A DNA stretch of 64,000 nucleotides from Motacilla alba alba (Eukaryota > Chordata > Aves > Passeriformes > Motacillidae), in assembly GCF_015832195.1 (NCBI RefSeq), contig NC_052046.1:30222911-30286910 (forward strand). Direction: 5' to 3'. The position numbers and the translations under genes were made by a program. The notes beneath the pieces were generated by a model that was not told the origin of the DNA, made no database searches, and saw only the letters and a list, made by a program, of their open reading frames with translations. Positions 10,336 to 21,800 of the stretch are shown here, one piece after another (position 1 is the first letter of the stretch; each line of letters starts with the position of its first letter).

Positions 10336-13039
10336 AGCACTTTTTCTGAGTCAGATAATTAAATCTGAAATGGGGCTTTGTCAGCCCTGCATCAGAAGGG
10401 AAGTCAAAACAACTGTGACATTATCTCAATTAATGATAGAGCAAAATAAACCACACTTTACCACCACTCACATATTCCTATCACATTTTCCTAACACTCT
10501 GGAACAGGAAAGTGTTTTATAAGGAGTTTAGCCATGGAGAGCCGCAGCATTAATTGAATAAAATTACAGTAATTATGTCAGATCAGTAAGTCTAAGTAGG
10601 AATAAAATAATTCCATAATTTTTTGTTTAAATACATGTCTTCTGTAAAGAATGGCAGTATTGCTAAGGAGTGGTTTTAAGTTTTGTCCAGTATTTTAAGC
10701 AGACATTTGCAGCATTTTTTTTTAATGTGTGGAAATCTTCTCACATTCAGTAGCAGTGCTGTGTTTTATATTCGTTACACAGGTCAGTGCAACACAGAAT
10801 CTGTCACTTTGGAAGCCTTTAGCACCAACTGCAGGTTCACTAATATCCTTCATATTTACTATATTACTAATCTGTGTTGCAGTTTTAACACTCAGAGAAA
10901 CATAAGCAAACCCAAACACAGTAAGTTACATCACTTCAAAATAAAATAGGACAAGATAGGTGAATTTACTTTGCATCCATTTGAGTATTAATGGAACTGG
11001 GTTTTTGAAGACAAGCAGGGGGAAGGGTTAGGAAGTCCTACACACAGCACATGTAAAAGTCTAGTCTCTTCTTGATTCTATTCTAAAATTGCTCTTGAAT
11101 CTTAGTTTTTCACAGGAAACACTTCAGAAATTGTAGAAGCCTGACACTTTTGAATTATTGTACGACAGATATATAAATGCTTCTAAAAATAATAATATTA
11201 TTACATAACACACCTTTGTATTCAACTGCATAAAAACGACAGCTCGTTTTTCCAAAGTTTTCTAGCAAAAAATGTAAAATGCATAGGCGATAATGAATCA
11301 AAGTATGTTTTACTTTAGACTTCGGCTGCTGAACTGGTTTCGTTTCATTAATGAAAAGTTGTCTATTAGAACAACCAGCTTTCACCTGATACCTTAACTC
11401 ACTAACCTTAGGAGATCCACCAAGTAACTAGGAAGAAAAAAGCCCAGAGATAGTCTCGGGGTGTTGTTGTCTTGGAAACTGTGGACCAGCTGACTACAGT
11501 TCCTTGGAGAAAGATTTCTGTATGAATGCTTTTGTTTAGCATAACTGAATTGTATTGCTCTCCAGAAGAAGCAGAGAAATATAGCCAGCATGGAATGATA
11601 CAGACCTATTTCTCATTTTTGAATGCCTTAGTAACATTCCTATGAGCCATCAGCTCTGACCTAGAAAATACACAGCCATACCTACTAGATTTGAAAAACC
11701 TTGTCTTCTGTACACAAAAAAAAATATTATTCACAGAGTGAATGTATCTTTAGTCTGTTATGCAAAGAGGAAAAGCTACCTACTTTAATTGAAGTGAATT
11801 TGCCTTCTCAATGGAAAATACACATTTAAATGTTATTTTTGCTGAGTAAACTAAACCTAAAGGACATGAAGATGCAGATGTTGTTAGTTAAAGCTACAAA
11901 CAGACCTCACAGATGTGTGCACTTCAATTTCTGAGCTATAATAAATGCGGTGACACAGTTGCTTCTTCTATACTTCCTTGTATCAAATAGATTGAAAAGA
12001 ATTTCATTTATATCCTAGTCTTTTGAGATCAGCCTCTTAGTACTAAGGCATGGCAAGGAGAAAGGTTAAAAAAAGTACAAGTCACATTTTTGGAAAGCCA
12101 GAGCGAGACATTCTCCAGTTTCCATTTCTCCAGGATAAAGGTTAAAAACCAGTATTATTTTAATACTATTTTCCAACACTCTCTGCTACCACCTTTAATT
12201 CATATAACATTTGTATCTCATTACACTGGAGAGATGGCAAGTAAGATCTATGCCTCCCCTTCAAGGGAAAAAAAAAAAACTTCCTTCTGACACATGGTGT
12301 TTTGTGCATTGAAGAATAACAAAGGTCAAATTTGTTTCCCCATCACTACACTAATACTAAAATAAATAGCAACAAAACTAGCTGAGATGTATGTAGCTGT
12401 AGCACATTTCCAGAACTATCAAAACTCTTCTTTACCTACATTAATGGGCACATAGTAGAGTTCCTTCCCAGCAGCCCTTTAAACCTTCTCCAGATCAACA
12501 ACTGCCCTCTCCGATTAACCACCTCCAAGATATTTTTTCTCAATAAGATATATTCAGAATGTCAGTCATCAACAATTCCACAAAAATATAACTGAAAGAT
12601 GAAAACTGTATGAGCAGCTGCAGATACTGAAACCACAAACGTATTCTGGGATTCCCTTTATTTGCTTCCCAGACCATAAAAGAAAGATGAGACTTCAGCC
12701 TATGGCTCCACATATATTTTGCCACCATCTTAACTAAAAATGTGATTTCATCATTTACAGAATGGAGGAACAAACGAGTACCTGATTCTCTTTAGCAATC
12801 CATGTTAATATGTGCATAACATGTGTAGCACATTAAGCTACGGATACCAGGACTGAGCGCTGCAGGATCTAAAGGCTTCAGAGTTGTTATTCTCAGGAGT
12901 CTTCTGCTAATTATAAGTGTTTTTTCATTATCTAGCTTGACTAAACTAATTGAGGCTTGCATGCACTATCCTTAAACAAAATTGTTCTCTTTTATCAAGT
13001 CGATATATTTTTAAAAGTTTCAATCTCAGCCCTGGAAGA
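10336..13039. other. Intergenic, nothing recognised
   Basis: About 2.7 kb of AT-rich sequence. Open frames of up to 88 residues occur on both strands, but none resembles a known family or sits in splice context. Confidence 0.5.
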
Positions 13040-13058
13040 GGGGGGGAGGGAGGGAGGG
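13040..13058 (+). other. G-quadruplex motif
   Basis: Seven Gs followed by three AGGG units give four G3 tracts separated by single A loops. Very short loops are the most stable arrangement known for intramolecular G-quadruplexes. It stands alone in AT-rich DNA. Confidence 0.75.
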
Positions 13059-14162
13059 TGTGAGGACTTAAAAATTCTGTTACTCCTTTATGTTACAAGA
13101 CTGCTGTGAAGAAGAATTACTTAGAATATGTAAATAAAAATCAAAAGGAAATGACGTGGTCACAAAATTTCATTCTCTACCATTCTTATTGTAAATAAAA
13201 AGTAATCCTATTATAGATAAAATTAGTTCTCTTATATATAAGGAACAACTCTTGAGACTCAACTTTGTCCTTCACTAGAAATGAGAATACATTCTCAAAA
13301 GTAGTCTAAGGTAGCTTTTAGCAGTAAGCAGAAACATTGAGGATATTCTAAACACAACAAAAAATATGCTAATTTACAAAAACAATCATCCCACACTCTG
13401 CTACTAGGAAGGAAAATGAAATATTCAAATTTATTACTTCTCTGAATCACTGCTTGATGATTGTAAGTAAAATCACACTGAAATTACATTTATATAGTGT
13501 GAGAATTTAAACATGGGTTTGCTGATATGGAAATTGTGAAGAAATCTCAACATTGTCCTAGCTAACATTGGATGGGCAATGTGCATCTAGCATTAAAATT
13601 AGTTATTCTTCCTTTCAGAGAGATTTTAATAAAATTAAAATAAATTACTTTTTTAATGGGAAAAGAAGAGGAAAAATTAGGTGTCAGACTTAAAATAATT
13701 GGTTAATAATGACTTGCTGATTTGAGTGCATATGACCAACAATTGCTTCTTAAAACCCATCTCACTCTTCAGGCTGTGCAGTTGTACTAAAACCACTCGA
13801 TATTATACATATAAAAGTAGTGCTGGAACTTCTCCCAGTCACATGCAGGTCTTATGGAAAATGAATGTAGAGTTTGTTTCTCAGAAAAATTTTGACATTA
13901 CTCAGTATGTTGAGAACATGTTCACAATATGAAATTTTTATTTATTAAACAAAGTAGAATTTTTATTAATTTAACATATTTTTCATTCAAGAGAATGAGG
14001 AATTCAGTGTCTGTGAGATTATTTCTTCTTGGAATCTCAACTGCATTTTCTTCCTAAGTAAGAAGTAAAGAATTTGGAGAAACACAAACTTATATCCACA
14101 AATGACTTCCATTATACCCAAAGCGTAAAGCATATGAAGTGTTTCTCAGAAATGTTTTATCA

Positions 14163-14163
<1 letters not shown>
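13059..14163. other. Intergenic, nothing recognised
   Basis: AT-rich sequence without recognisable gene or repeat family. Confidence 0.5.

Positions 14164-14193
<30 letters not shown>
14164..14193 (+). repeat. Poly-A run of 30
   Basis: An uninterrupted run of thirty As. CR1 elements do not end in poly-A, so it is not a CR1 tail. No retrocopied gene was recognised immediately before it. Confidence 0.95.
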
Positions 14194-14196
<3 letters not shown>

Positions 14197-14439
14197 GCCT
14201 ATTTCTATTTTATCTTTCATCCATTGGAGGACCATGTGTTTGCACTGTCTGTCAATGATGCTGTTTCCACAAGCCCACTGATGCTTATTGACCACACAAT
14301 GAACAAAGCCACACCACACTCCCTACAGGGGTGACCAACCTTTATAATAAAATATAATTTATTGCAGTAAAACCATTACATCAGGACATTAAATTTTGAT
14401 GCAATAACAATATACAATGAATTATTCATGAGAACCTTG
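14194..14439. other. Intergenic spacer
   Basis: AT-rich spacer between the poly-A run and the next CR1 copy. Nothing recognised. Confidence 0.45.
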
Positions 14440-15055
14440 GAGCTTCCTTGGAGCAAAGCCAGAAGTACCAGACAGTGTCTGAACATCGCTGTAACAGAGT
14501 TGCAGGACAAGTGCACAGAGGAGTCAGCTCTCCCTGTCCTGGTGAGGCCACACCTCAAGTCCTGGGCCCCTCAGTTCAGGAAGGACATTGAGGGGCTGGA
14601 GTGTGTCCAGAGAAGGGCAATGGAGCTGGGGAAGGGTGTGAAGCACAACTTCTGTGAGGAGCAACTGAGGGAGCTAGGCGTGTTTAGGCTGGAGAAAAGG
14701 AGGCTCAAGGGGGCACCTTATTGCTCTCTACAACTGTCTGAAAGGAGAGTGTAGCCAGGTAGGGGGTTGGTCTCTTCTCCCAAGTAACAGGATGAGAAGA
14801 AATGGCCTTAAAACTGCACCCTAGGGAGGGTCAGGTTGGATACCAGGAAGAATTTCTTCACTGTAGTAATGCTGAAACATTGGAATGGGCTGCCCATGGA
14901 GGTGATGGAGTCACCATTCCTGGAGGAGTTCAAGAAATTACTCCTCCAGGACATGGTACTTAGTACTATGGTTTATTTGACATGGTGGTGTTTGGTCAGG
15001 GGTTGGACTCAGTGGTTTTGAACATCTTTTCTAACCACAATGATGCCATAACTCT
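14440..15055 (+). repeat. CR1 LINE 3' fragment
   Basis: A continuous match to the CR1 3' region, in order: GAGGCCACACCTCAAGTCCT, GTGTCCAGAGAAGGGCAATG, AGGCTGGAGAAAAGGAGGCT, AGGTTGGATACCAGGAAGAA, GGAATGGGCTGCCCATGGAG and AGGGGTTGGACTCAGTGGTT. The element is 5'-truncated and in + orientation. The frames of 108 and 61 residues on the + strand are fragments of the element. Confidence 0.88.
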
Positions 15056-15189
15056 GAGTCAATGTTGTGTGTTTAACCAAATATTGTATTAAACAATGAC
15101 TGAGCAGTAGTCATACCACCTAGAACTTACTGCATTACAAATAGTTGGCTTGTCTACAGTAGTTTTAGACCTTTTTAGATCATCCCTCA

Positions 15190-15560
15190 TTGTAGACATC
15201 AAACGCTGGATAAGGCAATCTGTCACTCTTGAGAGGTAACCCTGAGAAGCACCCCTGCCCGAGAGATCTCAGCGCAGGAGAGCTCAGTGGGCTCTGGTGA
15301 CTGCAGACACTTGCAGTGAGAAGTGACAGCCTTGAAGTCAAACACCCCTTTGGTGTGTGTGCAGGTGTCGAAGTGTCCACCCAGTTCCAGACCAGACAAG
15401 GTACTGTGCTTCTGGCTCAGGGCATTAGTCCCCAATAAGATGTGACTTCCCACAAGCTGGCAGGGTTTGCACATCGGGGCTGATCTCAGCCAGGCCTGTT
15501 TGTCAGCGTGGCCTGAATCAATGTACTGTTAGCTCAGTCCCCGCAGGTGCACCTGTCTTA
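15190..15560. other. Moderately GC-richer block of unknown nature
   Basis: Base composition is clearly higher in G+C than the flanks. Open frames of 83 and 66 residues overlap on the minus strand, but neither resembles a known protein. It could be an old repeat (perhaps an LTR remnant) or a regulatory element. I cannot decide from sequence alone. Confidence 0.35.
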
Positions 15561-17829
15561 AACAGCAACAGCTTTCTGCTTGCTAACCCGACAAGCAAGC
15601 ACGTGCACAACTAAGTATAAAACCATACACACACCCACCACATTCTCTGATGTGAAAGAACCATCACTGAAAAATCTGAAGACTCATGCTTTTCATTATA
15701 TGAAAAAATGGGCTGTGACCTCCTGCATTTGTACCATGGCTGTCAAAATTTCAAACAACCTTTGTAATAAATAGAAAAGCAAGGACAGTGGTGATGCACT
15801 TTCACTTGTGTTGGCCATGCAATGTGATCTGCTTAGAAAAATATCAGGCCATGGGAAATCACTAAGACTGATGTGCCCATTTCCCCATGCACTTGTTTCC
15901 ACCCTGACAAAGGAGGGACAACTAGTACCGGCTGTGAGATGTTTTCACAAAAAATATAATACTGAAATAATTTGCATTCAACTCAGTTGGATTTGTCCAT
16001 AAAGCTCTAAATTAAATTAAAAATTAAAAATTGTTGGGGGGCACAGAAACAGGCCAAGATTATTACATGTTTTGTGAAGGTGGCTATGAACAAATTAACA
16101 ACTATATTTCACACCTGGTGAATTGGATCTTAATTGCAAGATTTTAACCTTTTAGGTATTTATTAACACAATTTTAATGCACTAGGAGTTCATTATGTCA
16201 CTTTAGATAGTTAGAAGGACATATTATTCTGTACTCATGAGAGAAGAAGTCCTCAAGTAAATAGCTTCCAATACTCTTGAGACTGCCCCAGATGACATAG
16301 GAATGGATTACTCAGGGAAATGTCTTTTCTGTGTGTAACAGAGAGATAATTCCTGACTATTTAACTACAGCGTATTTTCCACAGTTTATGCCCTATGTGA
16401 AATGTAACGAAAGAGTATTTTCTGAAATAAATTATTATCATTTCCCCAAAATTACAGTAAGTAAGCATTCTTGGCCGACAATTCAATAATCACTGCCAAA
16501 AGCTACTGTAAAGTATAATGTGCAATAATAACACCAATGCCCATGTTAAAAGCTTTGACAATGTATATAATTGCTAAGATGTACAATTCAAATAAATTTC
16601 ATTATGACATTTAAATAAGAATAGCAATTTAATATTCAGTCCCCTTCAAAAGGTATGCATGAAGTCATAGTGTCAGTATATTGTCAGTTGATTGCACAAT
16701 TCTAAATAACTACTTTTGCAACTTTTTAGTACCTTAGTAGTTTTGTGTCAATTTTCAGTACTGTAAGAACTTTGCATTGCTATGGTTGATTTTCACTTGT
16801 ACCCAATACTAAAACCAAAAAAACCCCACCAAAACCCCAACCCATCACAAACACAAAAATTAGACTTTTAATCCAGAGAGTATTTTTGTCATGATTAATG
16901 ACATCTGAAAGTTGTTTCATTTAGGTCTAATTCACCCAAACCTCTTAACAGAATTACAACAACAAAAAACCCAACCCAAACCAACCTCATAGCTAGAACG
17001 ATTTCAGTCACTGTATTCCCTGACTGAACTTCAATTTGCTGCTTTTCACAAATGTGATTCAAACCTGTACACAAACAAATTGCACAGGACAAAGTGAGAA
17101 GGCAATGAGTCAGAAAAGGTATACTGTCCATTACATAAAACTAACTTAGTACTTTCCAGTAAGGCAAATAAGCATAAATTAAAAATTCAGGGTTATGCTA
17201 AACTCAGAAACCTAAGCTATTTTGAATCAACAGATTGAATTTTTCAGCTAAAAATACCTCCCAATATTCACCAAGTGTTTCAACACGTTTTCTCATATTT
17301 GTGTTCTTGCTTATTTGACATCCAGAATGCAACAGTTTGCTTCAACAATTTTAGACACCACACATCATAAAAACAGTGTCTATACATTCTATGAAGTGAG
17401 TGAAAACCTGGAACAGCACAGATATGTAACACAATTCCCTGAAGCCAGCATTAGTCTAAATTCTTCCACTTAATATATGGGCCATTAAGAAGGCCCCATA
17501 AAATGTCCCATAGGCCATTTTATTTATTATTATAATTTTTTATTTTTAAGGAGAATATATGGAAGGGTCTACCAGGTCTCTTGGTGGGGCGGGGAGTTGG
17601 GGACTGAAGGCAATCATTGTGAGATACAAAGCTGTGTTTCGTGTCAGGTACACACAGGCAGCATGTGTGCTTGTGATTGTGATATGTATGGAAACTGATC
17701 ATGGGACAATTAAAGGATGAATTCCAAAAAAATAACTGAGGGAGTAAAGCATGGAAGAAGGCCTTTGAACTTATCCTTTGTTTGCAATTAACTTTTATAG
17801 CATCTGAATTAAAGCTTTAAGGATGTTGC
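15561..17829. other. Intergenic, nothing recognised
   Basis: About 2.3 kb of AT-rich DNA. An A/C-rich stretch near 16813-16858 is low complexity. No exon or repeat family recognised. Confidence 0.5.
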
Positions 17830-18403
17830 TGCTAGACAGGAACTTTTTGCACGTAGCTAAGCATTAAACAGCTTTACAATAATAACCTTTTGAAGTATAG
17901 TTTTAGAATATTGTTTGTAGTAAGGAGCTTTGAAAATATAAGTTTAGAATATATGTAAAGGAAACATGCTTATCTCAACACCTTAGCAAAACAGTAAAAA
18001 GCAGCTTGAGAAGGGAAGATGAACATCAACCCAAGGATTGATGGCTTCGACCAAGGGAAGCTGGACATCAATGTTATGAGATTTATAGTCTTTGCAATTA
18101 AAAGGTGGGCCCACATCTGGAGTCTGGACCCCACCATCTGGGAATACTCCTTTCTGGGGTACATCCTGAGAAAAACTAAATCACAATAGCGTATAGAATT
18201 GTGACGTAAAAACTGGGATAGAAACTGCCGAGAAAAGCTTATGTGCACCCCTATAAATATCTGTACGCCCTAACCATCGTTGTGCAGTTGGAGGGAAAAC
18301 TTCCCCCACTGTACCCAGCACTGTTTTGCTCATACTTTACCACATTAATTAATAAATTGATTGCTGCTTGAATATTGGCCTAGTCAAGCTTATTTATGAC
18401 ATC
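17830..18403 (+). mobile_element. Solo-LTR-like element of avian endogenous retrovirus type
   Basis: The right-hand part has the layout of a retroviral LTR in + orientation. A TATA box (TATAAATA, 18252-18259) is followed by a C/T-rich stretch with TTGTGCAGTTGGAGGGAAAA, then by a polyadenylation signal (AATAAA, 18351-18356) and a TTGATTGCTGCTTGAATATT segment that I associate with U5 of avian ERVK-like LTRs (from memory). No internal coding region adjoins it, so it would be a solo LTR. The 5' boundary is uncertain and I found no clear target-site duplication. It ends roughly 375 bases before the PTAR1 start codon and points in the same direction. Confidence 0.6.
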
Positions 18404-18540
18404 ATGAAGCAGATGATGACTTTGCAAGCTTTCAAATTAGAGACAAATCAACTACGCACGGTTAATGCTTTGTAAATACATTAATTTCTAATGACAAGCA
18501 ACTATATAAGTTACGGTTCAGAATTAGAATCGCCTCTTCG

Positions 18541-18567
18541 CATTCCGCCTTGAAGACAAGCGGAATG
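18541..18567. promoter_or_regulatory. Inverted pair of TEAD/MCAT-type sites
   Basis: CATTCCGC (18541-18548) and GCGGAATG (18560-18567) are exact reverse complements separated by 11 bases. Each contains the CATTCC/GGAATG core recognised by TEAD factors. The pair lies at the upstream edge of the PTAR1 CpG island. Binding is inference. Confidence 0.4.
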
Positions 18568-18631
18568 TCTCCTGGAAGTCAAGAGAAGCTACTCACACAA
18601 TGCCTATTTTTTAAAGGCCTAGCGCGGCTGC

Positions 18632-18639
18632 TGACGTAA
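18632..18639. promoter_or_regulatory. CRE-like site
   Basis: TGACGTAA differs from the full CREB/ATF palindrome TGACGTCA by one base. It lies about 140 bases upstream of the PTAR1 start codon. Confidence 0.4.
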
Positions 18640-18747
18640 CAAACGCACGGAGCGATAAAAGCGCGTCTGAAGCACCGGGCGCCACTCCCGCCCGTCCCCG
18701 CCGGCCGCGCCCCGGCACCGCCCCGCGCCCGCCGCGGCCGCGCTGCC

Positions 18748-18755
18748 CCGGAAGC
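18748..18755 (+). promoter_or_regulatory. ETS/GABP-type site
   Basis: CCGGAAGC fits the ETS-family consensus CCGGAAGT/C commonly found at the start sites of TATA-less CpG promoters. It lies 25-32 bases before the ATG, so the transcription start is probably nearby. Confidence 0.4.
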
Positions 18756-18779
18756 GCTCCCGCCGCCGCCTGCGGGAAC

Positions 18780-18865
18780 ATGGCCGAGTCGCCGGAGGAG
18801 GTGGCCGTGCTGGTGCAGCGGGTCGTGAAGGACATCCGCAACGCCTTCCAGCGGAACCCACACAT
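18780..18865 (+). CDS. PTAR1: PTAR1 exon 1 (start codon, residues 1-28 and two bases of 29)
   Basis: The ATG at 18780 lies in a GC-rich context (GGAACATGG, with A at -3 and G at +4 giving a strong Kozak site). It begins the conserved N-terminus [20 protein letters not shown]. The exon ends after CACAT, directly before GTGAGT, leaving phase 2. Joining to exon 2 rebuilds Ile-Asp-Glu-Ile. An ATG three codons before the exon end would read on into the intron and is not used as the start. Confidence 0.95.
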
Positions 18866-21800
18866 GTGAGTGCGGCCGCGGCCGGGCGGCGCGGAGGGAG
18901 CGCTGCCCGCGCTCCGGCCCGTGCGCGCGCCGCGGCCGCTGGCGGGCGGGGCGCGGGTCCCGGCGGGACCGGCCGGGGCAGGGGCCGGGCCCGGGCCCAA
19001 GGTCACGCCGTGAGCGGCCGCGGGGACCAGCCGGGTCTCCTCCGAGCGGGAGGGCCGGCTCCGGGTGGCTGCGGTGGCACCTGTGCCTCCGTGGGGCAGG
19101 GCGCCGTGTCCCCTGTCCTCGGTGCTCTCCTGCCGCTGCGGCTTCTCCTGACTCGCTCCGGATGCCTGAGCCGTGGAGACTGGTGCGGCCGCGGCCCGGC
19201 GGCCACAAGCGCCCCGCCGGTAAAACGCACCGCGTCATGGAAACCAGCGAGGGCTCCGCGGTTTGGAAGCGATAGATATATTTTCAAAGAAAAGTTGCTA
19301 ATGACCTCTCTCTGAACTCGACGTTTGGCAGTATTAAACTCATCGCGCCCTCGGGATGGGGGCTGAGCCTGCCTGCGGATGGGCTAGCCCTGCCGAGCCC
19401 CGCAGGAGGCAGCGGGTTCTCTGTCTGTCTGTAACAGAACTGTGGCGTTGGTGGGAACAAAGCTTAGGATGGAAGCCTCCTGAATTGCACCTTTGCACAA
19501 ACAGAACAGTGTGGTGAATGCCACCTACAAATCCAAATCTGTTGGTAGAAGTGCTCGTGCTTTTCATTGTGTGTTGTTTTGAGGAAGACAGAATAACCAT
19601 GAAAATGCAAACCACAGTAATTGTTATCTTGTGATAATCAGATTTATCCAACAGTCTGGGGGCAGATGGTCTGTTTTATTTTTCAGTGTTGTTGACCAGC
19701 CTTGAGACCCTGTTTTAAGTGCCTCCCATACTTCTCTTTCCCAGAATGTATTTCCCCAGCCTTTAAGACATAAACTAGGGAAGTATCTTTCAACCTATAT
19801 GCAAGCTCCATGTTGATTATGGCAAAAAAGATAGCACATAAGGAATGACAATTTCCTAATTTAAGCGAGGTGTATTTGTGTCAACTGGAAACTCTGCAGT
19901 CTCTGAGGTAGTGGCCTATTAATCTGTTCCAGAAAGTGATAAGCTAAACAATTGCTTAGGAAAATTTTATGTCACCTAATTTATCCCTTTGCTTAACAAG
20001 AGAAGATTAGAGTGAATACCCTCATGTTTCTCTAAATGTAGTAAGCAGTTTGGGTGGGTGGCCAGGTTTTAAAATGCAGCATATGGATGCTGTTTAAAAA
20101 AAGGCTGCATTTTGCCTTGAAGCTTCATTTTTAGGATGTGAAGCATAATGCGCTGTAAATGGCTAGTATTTATGAATGAATGAATGTTCTGATTTTTTTC
20201 ATAGTTCCCACTCCTCTGCCAGAATGCTTTATTGGTAGCAAACTTGGAGATGATGTTTTTTAAGAATTTGCTGCTATTGCAATTTCCTTTCATAGATGCA
20301 ATCTCAGAGGTGAAAGTAGGCTGCAAGAGTTGTGTGTGCTGAAACTGATGCACTGTGACGCGCTTCAAGTGAAAAAGCACAAGCTGCTGTACTTTGTCCC
20401 TCAAAGTAGAAAAAGTGACAGTCTTGTCTGCTAGATTTCTGAAGTGGTTGAAACTACTTGAAATGAGACTTTTCAGGCCAGTGTAGGCTGTGGGCGCTTG
20501 GCTGTGCTGCCTCTGTGCCTCAGGAGCACCAGGCTGTAGCTGTCCTGGCTAGATCTCCTCTTGTATCTGCATCTTGTCTTCTGCTGCTGGGCAGCTGCAG
20601 TTCCTGGCAGGTGGTATCCTGAATTCAATGTGTTACAGATCCAGGTTTGAATTATTTTACATGGGAACTGCCTAACTTCACTGAAAATAAGGAGTCTACT
20701 ACCTGTATGATATTGCTGTTCACTTCCATACTCACCTCTTGTCAATAGCTGCTTGTACACCTACCCACTTGTCAGCTTTGTGCAAACTGTACCTGTCTGT
20801 CATTTTGGCGCGTTCAAAGCAGTATTGTGAAACTTAGCTCACCCAAGTCGGACTTCTTGCATTTAGTAATAAGTAAAGGTGTGGATGTTTGTTTTGTGGG
20901 TTTTTTTTCTCTCCTTGCTTTTTACCTTTGGTATACTGTTTGTGATTACAGCTGTTATGTTCTTGTGGTAATTAAAAGAGTTAGTTAGCAAAGCAGTGCC
21001 TAACTGCATCTTCGTTGCTTTTGGAGACTTTCATGTCCCTGTATGCAAGGCCAGGCAGTGTTTTGCCAAGGACTGGGTTTAGCGTTCATAAAAGAATGAC
21101 CCAGCGATACTTCAGACTATTAAGATACTGTGTTGAAAGAATGTCATTTTACGTTTAGTCTTGCTTCTTGAAGAGCTTAGCTTGTGTTAAATAGAGCAGC
21201 ACAGATAAGGATCCTGGTTTGATACCCATTTCTTGCTTTTAGTGGGGTAGGAGACTGCTTTTTTCTTCTCTCTTCTCAGCTGGCTGGGGAAGCAAAAGGG
21301 ACCTGAGTGTCTGTTTGGAGACAGAGCAACGTGATTTGCAAATGTTTTACCTTGAGTTCACCTTACCTTTTTTTTTGCGGCTTGTGTTATATATTGTGAT
21401 GTATGAAAGATCAAATCTGTTTTCTGAGTAGGCAAATACATTCTTAACAAGCGCACTGTGTCACTTTTGATTACCTCCTGTGAGTGAGGACGCAGAACTA
21501 AATCACCACACTCAGAGTACCTAGTAATACATTTTATTTAACATAATTGAGTTGAGGTTTAGGAGCTGATACTCACTGTGTATCTGTGAACCTTGTATTA
21601 AGAAGACTTAAGATGGAGGATTTGTTTTCTGAGATCACAAGAAATATTTTTTTATCCTGCATGAGATCTGAGGATTTCCCTCTTAGGCAACAATTTTTTT
21701 CTATTGAATGGGAGTTGGTGGAGGAATGATGCATAATCAAAATAAAATAATGTTGCTTTTTGTCTAAACAAGTGTGATACCTTCATGAGAAACTGCCAAA

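Larger units (their letters stand above)
18610..19260. promoter_or_regulatory. PTAR1: CpG island promoter of PTAR1
   Basis: Base composition changes abruptly from AT-rich to strongly GC- and CpG-rich over about 650 bases spanning the first coding exon and the start of intron 1. This is the usual housekeeping-type vertebrate promoter. A CRE-like TGACGTAA is at 18632-18639 and an ETS/GABP-type CCGGAAGC at 18748-18755, just ahead of the start codon. GATAAAAG near 18653 is only a weak TATA-like element. G-rich runs at about 18945-18990 on the non-template strand could favour R-loops or quadruplexes. Long open frames on both strands here are a by-product of the missing stop codons in GC-rich DNA. 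Confidence 0.9.

Noticed and set aside
15180..15474. Two overlapping minus-strand frames as exons of an upstream divergent gene (CFAP95 is expected there in mammals)
   Set aside because: The translations do not resemble CFAP95 and lack convincing splice boundaries.
18579..19315. Minus-strand frame of 219 residues and + strand frame of 149 residues in the CpG island
   Set aside because: Arg/Gly/Pro/Ala-rich translations of GC-rich promoter DNA. The minus frame is antisense to PTAR1 exon 1 and the + frame starts in intron 1. No family match.
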